Source: Lachnospira eligens (GTDB taxonomy: Bacteria; Bacillota; Clostridia; Lachnospirales; Lachnospiraceae). Taken from it: DNA of 64,000 nt. Location: assembly GCF_009680455.1 (NCBI RefSeq), contig NZ_WKRD01000003.1, positions 186,001 through 250,000 of the forward strand, written 5' to 3'. The notes under the pieces are model-generated. The model saw only the letters and a program-made list of their open reading frames with translations. It had not been told where the DNA came from and ran no database searches. Shown here in pieces: positions 45,484 to 54,731 of the stretch. The first letter of the stretch is position 1. Every line of letters begins with the position of its first letter. The position numbers and the translations under genes were made by a program.

Positions 45484-45514
45484 GACATATAATGTCCAAC
45501 CTGTTTGTTATCAT
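45484..45514 (+). promoter_or_regulatory. Promoter/operator 3 (GACA-N5-TGTC, extended -10)
   Basis: GACA-TATAA-TGTC at 45484-45496, nine bases, then TG-T-TATCAT at 45506-45514. Serves the gene at 45552 and lies 134 bp from the divergent XRE start. Confidence 0.6.
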
Positions 45515-45551
45515 TAATACATAAAAGAGAAGCAAAATGAGGAGGCATAAG

Positions 45552-45845
45552 ATGAGCGACAATAATAATGTTGAAAATGATAACGAGAGTGATTATGTAT
45601 ATCTGAAAAGACCATATTTATTTAATATCAGGTACAATTCAAGACAGGTGTGGAACAAGCTGCCAGATGAGGAAAAAGCTCCGTATGTTAATTATGAAGA
45701 ATATTATGAGGAATGCCGGCTTATAAAGTTGAGAAGCATAGGATATCCGATACTGGCAGGTATATATATGTTTTGCATGCTTGTAATGGTGCTTTATATT
45801 ATTTATGTGTTTTCGGGATTTAATATATTTTCATTATTTGTATAA
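45552..45845 (+). CDS. Small membrane protein with acidic N-terminus
   Basis: 97 residues from ATG 45552, 5 bp after GAGGAGG. A hydrophilic N-terminus (SDNNNVENDNESDYVYLKRP) and one or two hydrophobic segments (IGYPILAGIYMFCMLVMVLY...). The middle NSRQVWNKLPDEEKAPYVNY resembles the tail of an HMG-like fold only by chance. No family recognised. Shares its promoter type with the two genes upstream. Confidence 0.6.
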   Translation: MSDNNNVENDNESDYVYLKRPYLFNIRYNSRQVWNKLPDEEKAPYVNYEEYYEECRLIKLRSIGYPILAGIYMFCMLVMVLYIIYVFSGFNIFSLFV

Positions 45846-46009
45846 TGCACAATAATTAAAATATTAATTCGTAAAAATATTGCATAAAAATACACAAAAA
45901 TTTTATTTTGTATTAGCATTTATTACAATAAAGTGCTAAAATGTTAATAGATTAAATCGTGAAATATTGCAATGTATTATCTTATTAGAAGAAACGAGGA
46001 GAACTACAT

Positions 46010-46588
46010 ATGGAAAATGACTACAATGATAAAGTAAGCCGAGTACTAAGCCTTTATCAGCGTCTTATGGAGGGGGAAGTAATAGATAAAGAAGCTGAGG
46101 CTGCAAAATATAGCGTGTCTGCGAGGTCAATCCAGAGAGATATAAGTGCAATTAATAATTTCTTTGAAAAAGAAGCGGAGAAAAGCGGAGTAATCAACAC
46201 AATTGAATACGATAAGAAGAAAGGCGGACATTATCTAAGTCAGATACATAAAACGAAGCTGACAAACAGCGAGATACTTGCTATATGCAAGATATTACTG
46301 GACAGCAGGGCGTTTACCAAGAAAGAGATGACAAGCATACTTGACCGGATGATTGATTGTTGTGTACCAAAGGACAGTCAGGAACTTGTAGAAGACCTGA
46401 TAAGTAATGAAGAATTCCATTATGTTGAACTTACGCATAAGTCAGAATTTCTTGATAAAATGTGGGACATCGGACAGGCAATACATGAGAGCCGTTATCT
46501 TGAGATGGATTACAAACGTACCAAAGACGGTGAGATTGTAAAAAGAAAAGTAAAACCAGTCGCAATAATGTTTTCAGAGTATTGTTGA
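46010..46588 (+). pseudogene. HTH-WYL domain regulator, truncated
   Basis: 192 residues with an HTH (EAAKYSVSARSIQRDISAIN) and the first part of a WYL domain (HESRYLEMDYKRTKDGEIVK then RKVKPVAIMFSEY). The family continues for another ~110 residues (YFYLIA...), but here the frame ends at the join with the next sequence. AACGAGGAGAA ribosome site. The product, if made, would bind DNA but lack the ligand-sensing end. Confidence 0.75.
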
Positions 46589-47348
46589 TTTTAATGAGGC
46601 GGTTGGCAATAATAAACCAGATAACAGTTATGTTAATGCAGGTGGACAGAAATATAATTATGAATACGTTATGCCACAGCAGCCGGTTCAGGCAGCAGCC
46701 GGACAGCCTGTAGAAGAAGATGTATCAATTAATATTGCAGGACATAAGATTAAGGGCAGACTTATAATGAAGATTGCTGCAATAGTGGCTGCAGCATGCT
46801 TCTTTTTTCCTATGTTTACAGTGTCATGTGCAGGGGTTAATGTTGGAAGTGTAAGTATGGCTGATTTAACATTTGAAACGGAAGATACAACTCAGGACAG
46901 CTATTATGATTATTATGACTCAGATGAAGAAGAAAATGGCACTGTAGGAATGATTGTATTCCTGCTTGCGCCTATTTCAGCATTTTGCATATGTATGGTC
47001 AAGAATGAAGGAAAAGGCTGGGGTAAGGAGGCAGTTGCTGCATTTGGCTCATCTGCACTTGCGTTGATAAGTCTATATTTTGTTATTACTAATACAATGA
47101 ACGACGAATATGGTGGCTATGTTCAGGCAAAACCGATGTTTTCATATTATTTGTACATAATTGCTTGCGTTATAGGTGCGGTTGTGGGAATCATGATTAT
47201 TAAGGAATATCAGAAAAAGATTACTGCAAATGCTGGAACTGTACAGCATGTGGAGAAGCCTAATGTATGGGTAAAGACCGCATTATATACAGTTGGAGAA
47301 ACATTTGCAATATATGTATTGTTCTTCCTGCTTAGTGCGGTTTTTTAA
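46589..47348 (+). pseudogene. Multi-span membrane protein, 5'-truncated by the same deletion
   Basis: A frame open from 46569 (DFNEAVGNNKPDNSYVNAGG...) has its first ATG only at 46671, without a ribosome site. From there 225 residues with four to five hydrophobic segments (IMKIAAIVAAACFFFPMFTV, TVGMIVFLLAPISAFCICMV, and others). The low-complexity start is the kind of linker that follows a zinc ribbon in Lachnospiraceae membrane proteins. The N-terminus is missing exactly where the WYL gene ends. Confidence 0.6.
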
Positions 47349-47400
47349 AATGTGATATTATACCCTATGGAATTTTCCATCACATAGTAATATAATATGT

Positions 47401-47505
47401 AAGCCACCAGTCCTGGGAGGGGTGCTGCGAAAGCGGTACTATCGGAGTCTAGGTCCAATCACTTTATTTTTCCCGTAGAACTCGCGATAGCTGGTGGCTT
47501 TTTTA
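47401..47505 (+). ncRNA. Candidate structured small RNA with own promoter and terminator
   Basis: A perfect -10 box TATAAT (47391-47396) lies just before the 5' arm AAGCCACCAG (47401-47410), which pairs with CTGGTGGCTT (47491-47500) followed by T7. Inside are a hairpin GTGCTGC-GAAA-GCGGTAC (47422-47439, GNRA loop) and a stem CTATCGGAGT/ACTCGCGATAG, and the loop's TTCCC could pair with GGGAG near 47415 as a pseudoknot. Predicted transcript ~104 nt. It does not have the SRP, tmRNA or 6S consensus as I know them. It ends 24 bp before the Nudix start, so a leader/riboswitch role is the alternative. Confidence 0.6.
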
Positions 47506-47528
47506 TTATGATGGAGTACGGATTTGAC

Positions 47529-48086
47529 ATGGAATTACTTGATATCGTTGATGAGAATGGAAAACCAACAGGCGAGACTGTTGAGCGTAAGACTGCACAT
47601 AGTGAGGGAATCAGGCATAGAACGGCGCATGTGTGGATTGTAAGAAAGTCTGATGAGGGAGCAGAGGTACTGCTGCAGAAAAGGGCTATGAATAAGGACT
47701 CATTTCCTGGAAGATATGATACTTCTTCGGCGGGACATATTCAGGCCGGTGACGAACCGGAGGAATCTGCTATAAGAGAACTGCATGAGGAACTTGGAAT
47801 TAAGGCTTCTGTTGATGATTTACAGTTTGTTGATACATTTGTAATCCAATATGAAAAAGAATTTTATGGCAAGATGTTTAAGGACAGTGAGATTGCATTT
47901 GTCTATGTATACACAAAGCCAGTCAATATAGATGAACTTACATTGCAGAAGGAAGAATTGGACGGCGTTGAGTGGTTCAACCTAGAATATGTCTATGAAG
48001 AGTGCAGAAAGCATAATCAGAAATTCTGTGCACCGGTTGGTGGATTAGAGATTGTAAGAAGGTTTGTAAGAGGTACCGGATTATGA
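47529..48086 (+). CDS. Nudix hydrolase (Idi/YfcD-like)
   Basis: 185 residues from ATG 47529; an upstream ATG at 47508 is only 3 bp past the RNA terminator, so it is less likely. Starts MELLDIVDENGKPTGE, with HRTAHVWIV and the Nudix box GHIQAGDEPEESAIRELHEE. This layout is shared with isopentenyl-diphosphate isomerase and YfcD-type hydrolases. The substrate cannot be told. The stop overlaps the next start by 4 bp. Confidence 0.85.
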   Translation: MELLDIVDENGKPTGETVERKTAHSEGIRHRTAHVWIVRKSDEGAEVLLQKRAMNKDSFPGRYDTSSAGHIQAGDEPEESAIRELHEELGIKASVDDLQFVDTFVIQYEKEFYGKMFKDSEIAFVYVYTKPVNIDELTLQKEELDGVEWFNLEYVYEECRKHNQKFCAPVGGLEIVRRFVRGTGL

Positions 48087-48994
48087 TTTCAAGAAATATA
48101 TACAAGGCGGTTTCTGTGTTAATGGCACTGGTAGCAGCATTTACAGTGACAGGATTGTCGGGCTGTAAGAGCAGAACGGTGCCTAATGAAGTGACGGCAG
48201 ATTATGACACACCAGATGATTATAATGATGAACGACCAGGGGTAACATATGGAAATGTTGATGAGATAAGCTATTATTCACCGACAACCGGAAGTGAACG
48301 CAAGGCTTGTGTATATCTTCCGAGAGATTATGATGAGTCACAGCGTTATCCGGTTGTGTATCTTTTGCATGGAATGAGCGGAAGTTATTCTGAATATAAC
48401 AGAATTGGGGCTTTGTATGTTGCACAGAATGCAGTTGATGATTATAACAGGAATCCTGTGATTATGGTGAGCTTTACTGTATTCACAGATGCTGATGGTG
48501 GTCAGGAGTCAGACTATGATTTCTCTGAACTTACAGCAAAATATGATGCGTGTGAGTATGATGTTATTAATGCATTGATTCCATATATTAACGAGCATTA
48601 TTCTACCAGAACGGGAAGAGAGAATACTGCAATAGCAGGATATTCACTTGGCGGAAGAGAATCGCTTTTCCTGTGTTTTGCACATCCTGATGTGTTTGGA
48701 TATGTAGGTGCATTTGCCCCGGTAGGAGGAGTGGTTGATACAGGAAGTGGAGAAAGAGTTTATGGAAACAGAGGATTTCTTCTGCCTGAACTTGTTAAGG
48801 ATGGAGGGCAGCAGCCTTTGGTTACTCTTATTGTAACTGGCGACAGTGATCCTTACTGCAAGGAATCTGCTATTAACTATTCAGATTATATGTCAAGTCA
48901 TGGAATTAACCACATTTTCTATATAAGACCGGGAGCGCATGAGGTCAGTGTATGGAATAATGGATTATACAATTTTATCAGAAGAATATTCTGA
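48083..48994 (+). CDS. Lipoprotein esterase (CE1-like, alpha/beta hydrolase)
   Basis: 303 residues. Signal peptide with lipobox VTGLSGC at residues ~23-29, then an esterase D/feruloyl-esterase fold: YPVVYLLHGMSGSYSEY, nucleophile in IAGYSLGGRES, Asp in VTGDSDPYC and His in GAHEVSVW. Secreted CE1 esterases remove acetyl or feruloyl groups from plant glycans, fitting a gut fibre degrader. Anchored outside the membrane. Confidence 0.85.
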   Translation: MISRNIYKAVSVLMALVAAFTVTGLSGCKSRTVPNEVTADYDTPDDYNDERPGVTYGNVDEISYYSPTTGSERKACVYLPRDYDESQRYPVVYLLHGMSGSYSEYNRIGALYVAQNAVDDYNRNPVIMVSFTVFTDADGGQESDYDFSELTAKYDACEYDVINALIPYINEHYSTRTGRENTAIAGYSLGGRESLFLCFAHPDVFGYVGAFAPVGGVVDTGSGERVYGNRGFLLPELVKDGGQQPLVTLIVTGDSDPYCKESAINYSDYMSSHGINHIFYIRPGAHEVSVWNNGLYNFIRRIF

Positions 48995-49093
48995 TACTTG
49001 AAGTTATTGCTGATATGTGAGATAATGTGCCGGGTTAGTCAGGTGAAACAAATTGGCTGCCACACATAAAGACAGATTATGGAGGAATGTTTT

Positions 49094-49387
49094 ATGTCAG
49101 ATATACATAGTGTAGATGTTGAAGATGATCAGTTTGCATATCGTTATGATACACAGCTTCTTATTGACAGAAGAGATGAAGATTTAGATGAGGACGTTAT
49201 TGCAGATTATATTACAGAGCATTTTGAAGGAAACTGCCTGATTGCAGCAGGTGATGAGGATCTTATCAAGATTCATTTCCATACTAATGAGCCTTGGAAG
49301 GTACTTGAGTATTGCAGTACTATCGGGGAGATATACGATATTGTTGTTGAGGATATGATTCGTCAGTCAGCTGGACTTCATGGCTGA
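49094..49387 (+). CDS. Small protein resembling the C-terminal DAK/FakA domain
   Basis: 97 residues from ATG 49094, 8 bp after GGAGGA. NCLIAAGDEDLIKIHFHTNE and PWKVLEYCSTIGEIYDIVVE closely follow the C-terminal domain of dihydroxyacetone-kinase-like FakA proteins (VVGDxxLxKVHxHTxxPGxVLExA). The kinase and linker domains are absent, but a start and ribosome site are present, so it is a small stand-alone protein rather than an obvious remnant. Confidence 0.65.
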   Translation: MSDIHSVDVEDDQFAYRYDTQLLIDRRDEDLDEDVIADYITEHFEGNCLIAAGDEDLIKIHFHTNEPWKVLEYCSTIGEIYDIVVEDMIRQSAGLHG

Positions 49388-49742
49388 TAAGCCGCCTGTC
49401 ATCGATAAACTGCCTGCCGGAGATAAACCGATGGTCATCAATAAACTGTTTGTATAAGGCAGGATTTGACGTGATACCTATAGGTAGTCGAATTGATGAT
49501 AGATTTATAGGTTGAATTTCAGCGATTTTTGATATTATAAGTGGATTTTATTATGAAATACCCATAAGATAGCATGTAAATGTTGTTTTATGGGTATTTT
49601 TGAGTTGCTTTTATTAGTTTAGGTGATTTTTTTAGGAAATATGCCTATAAAAGAAGCAAAAAATAAAATTTATAGGAACGACAGGCCATTGAGCCAGCCG
49701 ACCCCAGACATTCAATACATTTGTGAAAAATCTGTTAAATAA
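49388..49742. other. Intergenic region with terminator before the XrtG locus
   Basis: No gene. ATAAACTG recurs twice near 49403 and 49442 in a decayed inverted repeat; the terminator is listed separately. Confidence 0.4.
49557..49601 (+). terminator. Intrinsic terminator
   Basis: AAATACCCATAA pairs with TTATGGGTATTT, followed by further T. ~170 bp after the DAK-like gene. Confidence 0.7.
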
Positions 49743-49771
49743 TTGACACAGATATGCCGATGAATTAAAAT
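49743..49771 (+). promoter_or_regulatory. SigA-type promoter of the XrtG operon
   Basis: TTGACA (49743-49748), 17-bp spacer, TAAAAT (49766-49771). Gives a leader of ~110 nt before the first gene. Confidence 0.65.
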
Positions 49772-49887
49772 GTACATAAGAAGATTTAATATACTAATGA
49801 TATGGATAATTTTGAATACATTTGAACGATAATGATTAAATGGATGCGGCTATTTATTATAATTGCTAAAGACGGGAGGAAGTTGCC

Positions 49888-51633
49888 ATGAAACACAATT
49901 ATAAGAGAATTACTGCATTAGCTGGTATGACAGCGTTGCTTGTTTCAATGCCGGTATCAGTATATGCAGGACAGATAAGGAACACATATACTGCTAATCT
50001 ATCAAATGTTTTGGGGAGTGTTGATGTATCTGCTTTGAAGGGAAATCCAGTTGTTAAGGGAAGTAATATTGTGGTCGATTCTGATACAGATGACTGGGAT
50101 GATATTACATCAAGAACAGCAGATGCTGCTGGTGTTAAGCTGTGGAAAGCAGCGGTTTCATCAGATTATTCAAAGCTTTATTTTATGTATGAAGGAACTG
50201 TTCAGACCGAATGGGACTACAGCTATATGGGAAGTAATCCTGTGAGTATTACTTATGCTGACGGAACAACGGGAATATCAGATAAGATTCAGTTTACTGG
50301 ATGGAAAGACAGTGCACAGGCAAAGAATTCATGGTATGGGGATATAGAGAATTCGGAGACTGTAACTGTTAATAATGCACATGGTAATACAGCCGGACCT
50401 TATGTGGTTGAGACAGCTATTCCTTTTGATTTTTTTGCCAATTCGGATTTTAAGATTACATTTGCAGGAACAACTGTAGATATTAAGGATATTGAAGTAT
50501 TAGACGGACAGAAGGTTGAAAAAGATGATACAGAAGCTGTGTATAATGGCATTGTTATAGATGGTGAGTTTGCTGACTGGGATGCTGTTAAGAAGTATGA
50601 TGCAGTATGTCCTAATGATGCACATAATGAATGTATATCTAAGACAGCTATGATGTTTGACGGTGATTATGTATATGTGTATGTGAAGGATGGAACTGGC
50701 GGTGATGCTTCAGGAGCCGGAACTCATAGTAATGGCAGGTATTCGATAACTACTGATCTGGGTTACGAACTTGTTTTTCAGCTTGACAGCAAAGGATATG
50801 TTAATGGTGTGGACGGTGTTGACTGCAGGCATGTTGGTAATCAGTGGGAGATAGCAGTTCCTAAGAGTGCCCTGCCGGCTTATAACAAGACAATATCATT
50901 TGGATTATACAGGTCCGAGCCTTTTATATCAGGAACTGCTAATATTAAAGATGATGGATCTTCGGATGATAAGATAATATACGATATCAAGTATGATGGA
51001 TTGTATGGTGACTGGGAATATTATCCACACACAACTATTCAGTATTCTACAGCCGGAACACATCATAATATGGTGGATTCTGCGGGAGCATTATTCAGTA
51101 ATGGAAGTACTGTTCTTGGACATGTGTATACAACTATGCCGGAGCATCTTAATGAAGCTGGAGGAGAGTTTACACAGGCAGTAACATTTAAGTTTAATGA
51201 CAGCTATAATCAGGTACTATATCCAAGATTTGTAACAGTTGACGAACAGGGGAATATTAACTGGAACCCTAAACGTGACGGACTTAGTGATGGTACATAT
51301 GAATTCTATATGTTTGACACAAGTGCATGGGGAACATCTAAGAATATTAATGAACTTAATGATGCGGATATATGTTATGGAAAGATGATAGTTACAGTTG
51401 GAAGCAACAGGGATGAATGTGAGTTTTATTTTGATCTTGACAAGGTTGCTCAGAAACTTGGCTGTGATGTAAGTGATTTCAAGCAGATTAGTGCACAGTT
51501 TGGTAGACTGGGACAGGAATGGATTAATACAGCAGGTGCATCATCTGGAGCATGGCTTGGACTTTTCATATGTATAGCTGGAACATGTGGAGTAGTTGTA
51601 TATAAGAAAAAGAAAGGCAGCATACAGGTATAA
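49888..51633 (+). CDS. Secreted surface protein, candidate XrtG substrate
   Basis: 581 residues; GGGAGGAAG upstream. Signal peptide (KRITALAGMTALLVSMPVSV-YAG), two related segments of carbohydrate-binding-like beta structure (DSDTDDWDDI and IDGEFADWDAV, each followed by a DYVYVYVKD-like strand; calcium-binding Asp-rich turns), and a C-terminal membrane helix (WLGLFICIAGTCGVVVY) ending KKKKG. A C-terminal TM plus basic tail is the sorting-signal plan of exosortase and sortase substrates; no LPxTG is present. It lies 5 bp before xrtG. Confidence 0.75.
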   Translation: MKHNYKRITALAGMTALLVSMPVSVYAGQIRNTYTANLSNVLGSVDVSALKGNPVVKGSNIVVDSDTDDWDDITSRTADAAGVKLWKAAVSSDYSKLYFMYEGTVQTEWDYSYMGSNPVSITYADGTTGISDKIQFTGWKDSAQAKNSWYGDIENSETVTVNNAHGNTAGPYVVETAIPFDFFANSDFKITFAGTTVDIKDIEVLDGQKVEKDDTEAVYNGIVIDGEFADWDAVKKYDAVCPNDAHNECISKTAMMFDGDYVYVYVKDGTGGDASGAGTHSNGRYSITTDLGYELVFQLDSKGYVNGVDGVDCRHVGNQWEIAVPKSALPAYNKTISFGLYRSEPFISGTANIKDDGSSDDKIIYDIKYDGLYGDWEYYPHTTIQYSTAGTHHNMVDSAGALFSNGSTVLGHVYTTMPEHLNEAGGEFTQAVTFKFNDSYNQVLYPRFVTVDEQGNINWNPKRDGLSDGTYEFYMFDTSAWGTSKNINELNDADICYGKMIVTVGSNRDECEFYFDLDKVAQKLGCDVSDFKQISAQFGRLGQEWINTAGASSGAWLGLFICIAGTCGVVVYKKKKGSIQV

Positions 51634-51638
51634 GCAGA

Positions 51639-52238
51639 ATGAATCCTATTATAGTAATTGCAATTATAATAATATGGCTTTATATACTTTCTGTAACGAA
51701 GAGAGCAAAGCTTCATGCATGGAGCTTCATGTGGGGAAGTCTTGGACTGTTTGTAATTATGATGATGACGGTACAGCCGTTGCTTACAATGCCTCTTGCA
51801 AGATGTGTTGCAGCAATGGCAGGTATTGTGGGGGATGTAACAGGTGCATTTACAGCATACTTTAAATACGGAATTATATTTATACATACGGGTGCATCGT
51901 CAATGACACTGCTTATTGATTTTGAGTGTTCGGGAATCATTGAAATCATGGCATTTCTGTCATTACTAATATTCTTTAATGTGTATAACTGGAGTGAGAA
52001 GCTGATGATAGGAATTGGTGGCTTCTGTTACATTATGTTATGTAATGTTTTAAGAATAGTAATGATATGTCTTGCAGTACATTTTTTAGGCATGAATGCA
52101 TATTATGTATTTCATACATTTATAGGAAGAATATTCTTCTATGTACTCAGTGTGTATCTGTATTTTTATGTATTTACGAAACCACAGATTGTTAAGATGA
52201 AAGTAGGAAATTTCTCATATGGCAAAAATAATTCTTAA
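51639..52238 (+). CDS. xrtG: Exosortase family protein XrtG
   Basis: 199 residues with about six membrane segments. The exosortase/archaeosortase triad is visible: Cys97 in FECSGIIEI, Arg139 in CNVLRIVM and His159 in YVFHTFIGRIFFY. Exosortases are membrane transpeptidases acting on C-terminal sorting signals; XrtG is the Gram-positive variety found with a dedicated glycosyltransferase and PTPS-related proteins, all present downstream. Its substrate has, to my knowledge, not been shown. Confidence 0.88.
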   Translation: MNPIIVIAIIIIWLYILSVTKRAKLHAWSFMWGSLGLFVIMMMTVQPLLTMPLARCVAAMAGIVGDVTGAFTAYFKYGIIFIHTGASSMTLLIDFECSGIIEIMAFLSLLIFFNVYNWSEKLMIGIGGFCYIMLCNVLRIVMICLAVHFLGMNAYYVFHTFIGRIFFYVLSVYLYFYVFTKPQIVKMKVGNFSYGKNNS

Positions 52239-53634
52239 TTCATTTCTTTTCTGGGGCGGATGGATAATTATTCCTTTCATTATGGAAATTGTTCCTGCGA
52301 TAGGAAGCGTTTTTCTTCTTATAAGAAGGAATCTGAGACATAAAATCCATAAAAAGGAACTTGAGGTTTATCCAGAGATTACGCTTATAATACCAGTATA
52401 TAATTCGGCAGATACACTATATGGATGTATCAGATCGATTAATGACAGTACTTATCCGAATGACAGGATAAGAATTTTTCTGGTTAATAATAAAGGAAAA
52501 GATAACAGTTTTGATATATATGCACAGTGTCAGCAGGAATTTCCAGAACTTCTGATGCAGTGGATGAATTCTGAACAGGGAAAGTCAAGAGCACTTAATC
52601 TGGCACTTTATAACAGTGATGGAAAGTACATTATCAATCTGGATAGTGATGGAATGCTTGAGAAGAATGCACTTGTCAATATGATTACAAGATTTGAGAA
52701 TGATACGGCTATTAACTGTATGACAGGCTCTATTCTTACAGTGCCTGAACAGATTAAAAAATACAAAGCAGGACCATCAAGACTGCTCCGTGAACTTGAG
52801 TTTATGGAATATGCACAGGCTTTCCTTGCGGGAAGAAGTTATGCATCAGAGCTTAACTCCGTGTATACATTGTCAGGTGCATTTTCAGCTTTCAGAAAAT
52901 CAGCAGTTCTGAAGTCATGGATGTATAACACAGATACTATCTGTGAGGATACACATATTACATTTCAGATGAGGTATCTTCAGAAAGAACGGGTTGAAGT
53001 GTGTGAGGATGCACTGTTTTTTGTTGATCCGATTGAAAATGTTAATAAACTATATACACAGAGACAGAGATGGCAGAGAGGAAGCCTTGAAGTATCCAAG
53101 ATGTTTATGGACAAGTCTTTCAAGGTAAAGAACCTTTTTACTAATATAAGTGTCAAAACTCTTTTGTATGACCATACATTTGCATTTCCAAGACTTATAT
53201 GGTATCTGGCACTTATATGCCTGATTGTTGTGGGTTATTCTGGGAAAACGGTTATTCTATCTACAGCAATAATATTTGGTTTATATACGCTTATCGGATA
53301 TCTGTATTTTATTGTTGTAGCATATTTCCTAAGAATTAATAGGGATATAAGAAGATATTACATGAGGCACTGGTGGTGCATACTGTTTCTGCCATTTTTT
53401 AATTTTGCTGTCTTCTTTATAAGACTTGCAGGAATTATTAACAGTATTGAAACTGACAGTTCATGGAAAACAATGAATCTGTCAGAGGAATGCAGGGCAT
53501 TTGCAGATGTGGTTAAAAGTGATTTCAGTAAGCCTGTTAATGCAATAAAGAAAGTAAGAAATGCACTTAATTATGATGTTGTAGAAGATAATAATAACAA
53601 TAATCAGAGGGAAGAACATGGAAAAGAAGCTTAA
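52219..53634 (+). CDS. XrtG-associated family 2 glycosyltransferase
   Basis: 471 residues, starting inside the xrtG gene (20-bp overlap). N-terminal membrane segment, GT-A domain with LIIPVYNSADTLYGCIRSIN, the NLDSDG metal motif, EDTHITFQMRY and QRQRWQRGS (the Q-x-x-RW motif of processive GT2 enzymes), then three to four C-terminal membrane segments. This gene is a standard partner of XrtG. Probably builds or attaches a glycan at the membrane. Confidence 0.88.
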   Translation: MAKIILNSFLFWGGWIIIPFIMEIVPAIGSVFLLIRRNLRHKIHKKELEVYPEITLIIPVYNSADTLYGCIRSINDSTYPNDRIRIFLVNNKGKDNSFDIYAQCQQEFPELLMQWMNSEQGKSRALNLALYNSDGKYIINLDSDGMLEKNALVNMITRFENDTAINCMTGSILTVPEQIKKYKAGPSRLLRELEFMEYAQAFLAGRSYASELNSVYTLSGAFSAFRKSAVLKSWMYNTDTICEDTHITFQMRYLQKERVEVCEDALFFVDPIENVNKLYTQRQRWQRGSLEVSKMFMDKSFKVKNLFTNISVKTLLYDHTFAFPRLIWYLALICLIVVGYSGKTVILSTAIIFGLYTLIGYLYFIVVAYFLRINRDIRRYYMRHWWCILFLPFFNFAVFFIRLAGIINSIETDSSWKTMNLSEECRAFADVVKSDFSKPVNAIKKVRNALNYDVVEDNNNNNQREEHGKEA

Positions 53635-54700
53635 TAAGAAGCGTGTTAAGAAGAATAAAAAGCCAAAAAATGTGCTTGTTATCACAACTATTTATGTAAT
53701 ATGTTTCTCGGTTATTGCCGGAGTATTTGCATATACAAGGATTAATAAGTACGAAGAAGGAGTCCTTGAGGTGTGTGCAACACAGCAGGACGCTTATGTG
53801 CAGCTTGTTTTAGACCAGATTAATCTTAAAAGCAATCGTGATGATGAACAGATTATTAATGATATTCTTGGTACGATGAATTCATCTTCTAATAAATACT
53901 GGACATTTTCTAAGAATCAGTCAATTCTTTTTGTAAAAGATGTTCTTGAAACTAACAGGTATAAAGGTGTTACCACAGCTACATATTATGAGTCAGAGAG
54001 TGCCACGAAATTTCTTAATAATCTTCAGAATAACAGAGTTACTCATGATTTCATAGAAATTGATGGGAATAATTATGTAGCATCAGGTGTTACATTTGAA
54101 TATAAGAACCAGTCATATAAGCTGTGCCTGCTTACAGGCAGGAATGCAATTATGGATAATAACAGTTATATGCAGATTAAGATTCAGATGGAGACTTATG
54201 TGGTGATTCTGCTTTTTGTGCTTATAATAACAGCTATGCTGCTTGCACATAAGCTAAGACGGATGCAGAAGTCGATTAGTGAATCTGACAAGACGGTTGC
54301 GGAGCTTAACAGTATGGTTTCTAAGATGAATAAGAAACTTTTAGAGAAGGATTTGCATGATACGCGCAATAATGTCTGGGATAATACGGCAATCATGCCT
54401 TTTCTTGATAAATTAGTGGCAAGAGACATTTATCCCGTAACATTTATGCATATTGCATGTGCTGATAATAAAGAACGGGCAAAGTTTATAGCAAGAGCTA
54501 ATTATATTCTTGATAAAAATGTTTTGAGATTTACATATGAAGATAATGATATTGTTCTTATATTTGTTGGAATGAACAGAAAGCATTCTAAGCAGAGCCT
54601 TCAGCTTTTAATGGAAAATTCAATGCAGATAATGTATGCAATTACTATTAAGAGCAAAGCGGATGTAGATAAGTTGAGAGTTAAGTATGAAGTCAGATAG
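53618..54700 (+). CDS. Membrane sensor-like protein with degenerate GGDEF-like end (XrtG locus)
   Basis: 360 residues, overlapping the glycosyltransferase by 17 bp. A very basic N-terminus, a membrane helix, ~130 residues of extracytoplasmic domain, a second helix (MAETYVVILLFVLIITAM-like), a coiled coil, and a C-terminal domain reading PFLDKLVARDIYPVTFMHIA then NVLRFTYEDNDIVLIFVGMN. The last part has the strand pattern of a GGDEF domain but lacks GG(D/E)EF, so catalysis is unlikely. Probable regulator or scaffold of the locus. Confidence 0.6.
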   Translation: MEKKLNKKRVKKNKKPKNVLVITTIYVICFSVIAGVFAYTRINKYEEGVLEVCATQQDAYVQLVLDQINLKSNRDDEQIINDILGTMNSSSNKYWTFSKNQSILFVKDVLETNRYKGVTTATYYESESATKFLNNLQNNRVTHDFIEIDGNNYVASGVTFEYKNQSYKLCLLTGRNAIMDNNSYMQIKIQMETYVVILLFVLIITAMLLAHKLRRMQKSISESDKTVAELNSMVSKMNKKLLEKDLHDTRNNVWDNTAIMPFLDKLVARDIYPVTFMHIACADNKERAKFIARANYILDKNVLRFTYEDNDIVLIFVGMNRKHSKQSLQLLMENSMQIMYAITIKSKADVDKLRVKYEVR

Positions 54701-54731
54701 AATAGACAGGTAATATAAGGGAGGCGGAATT

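Noticed and set aside
44090..45496. GACA-N5-TGTC as a LexA/SOS box
   Set aside because: Firmicutes LexA boxes are CGAAC-N4-GTTCG; the half sites differ.
46671..47348. Intact membrane protein gene
   Set aside because: No ribosome site before the first ATG, and its frame runs upstream into the WYL junction, so truncation is more likely.
47401..47505. SRP, 6S or tmRNA gene
   Set aside because: The diagnostic SRP tip (GGUCAGG / GGAAGCAGCC), the 6S open bubble and the tmRNA tRNA-like ends are not present.
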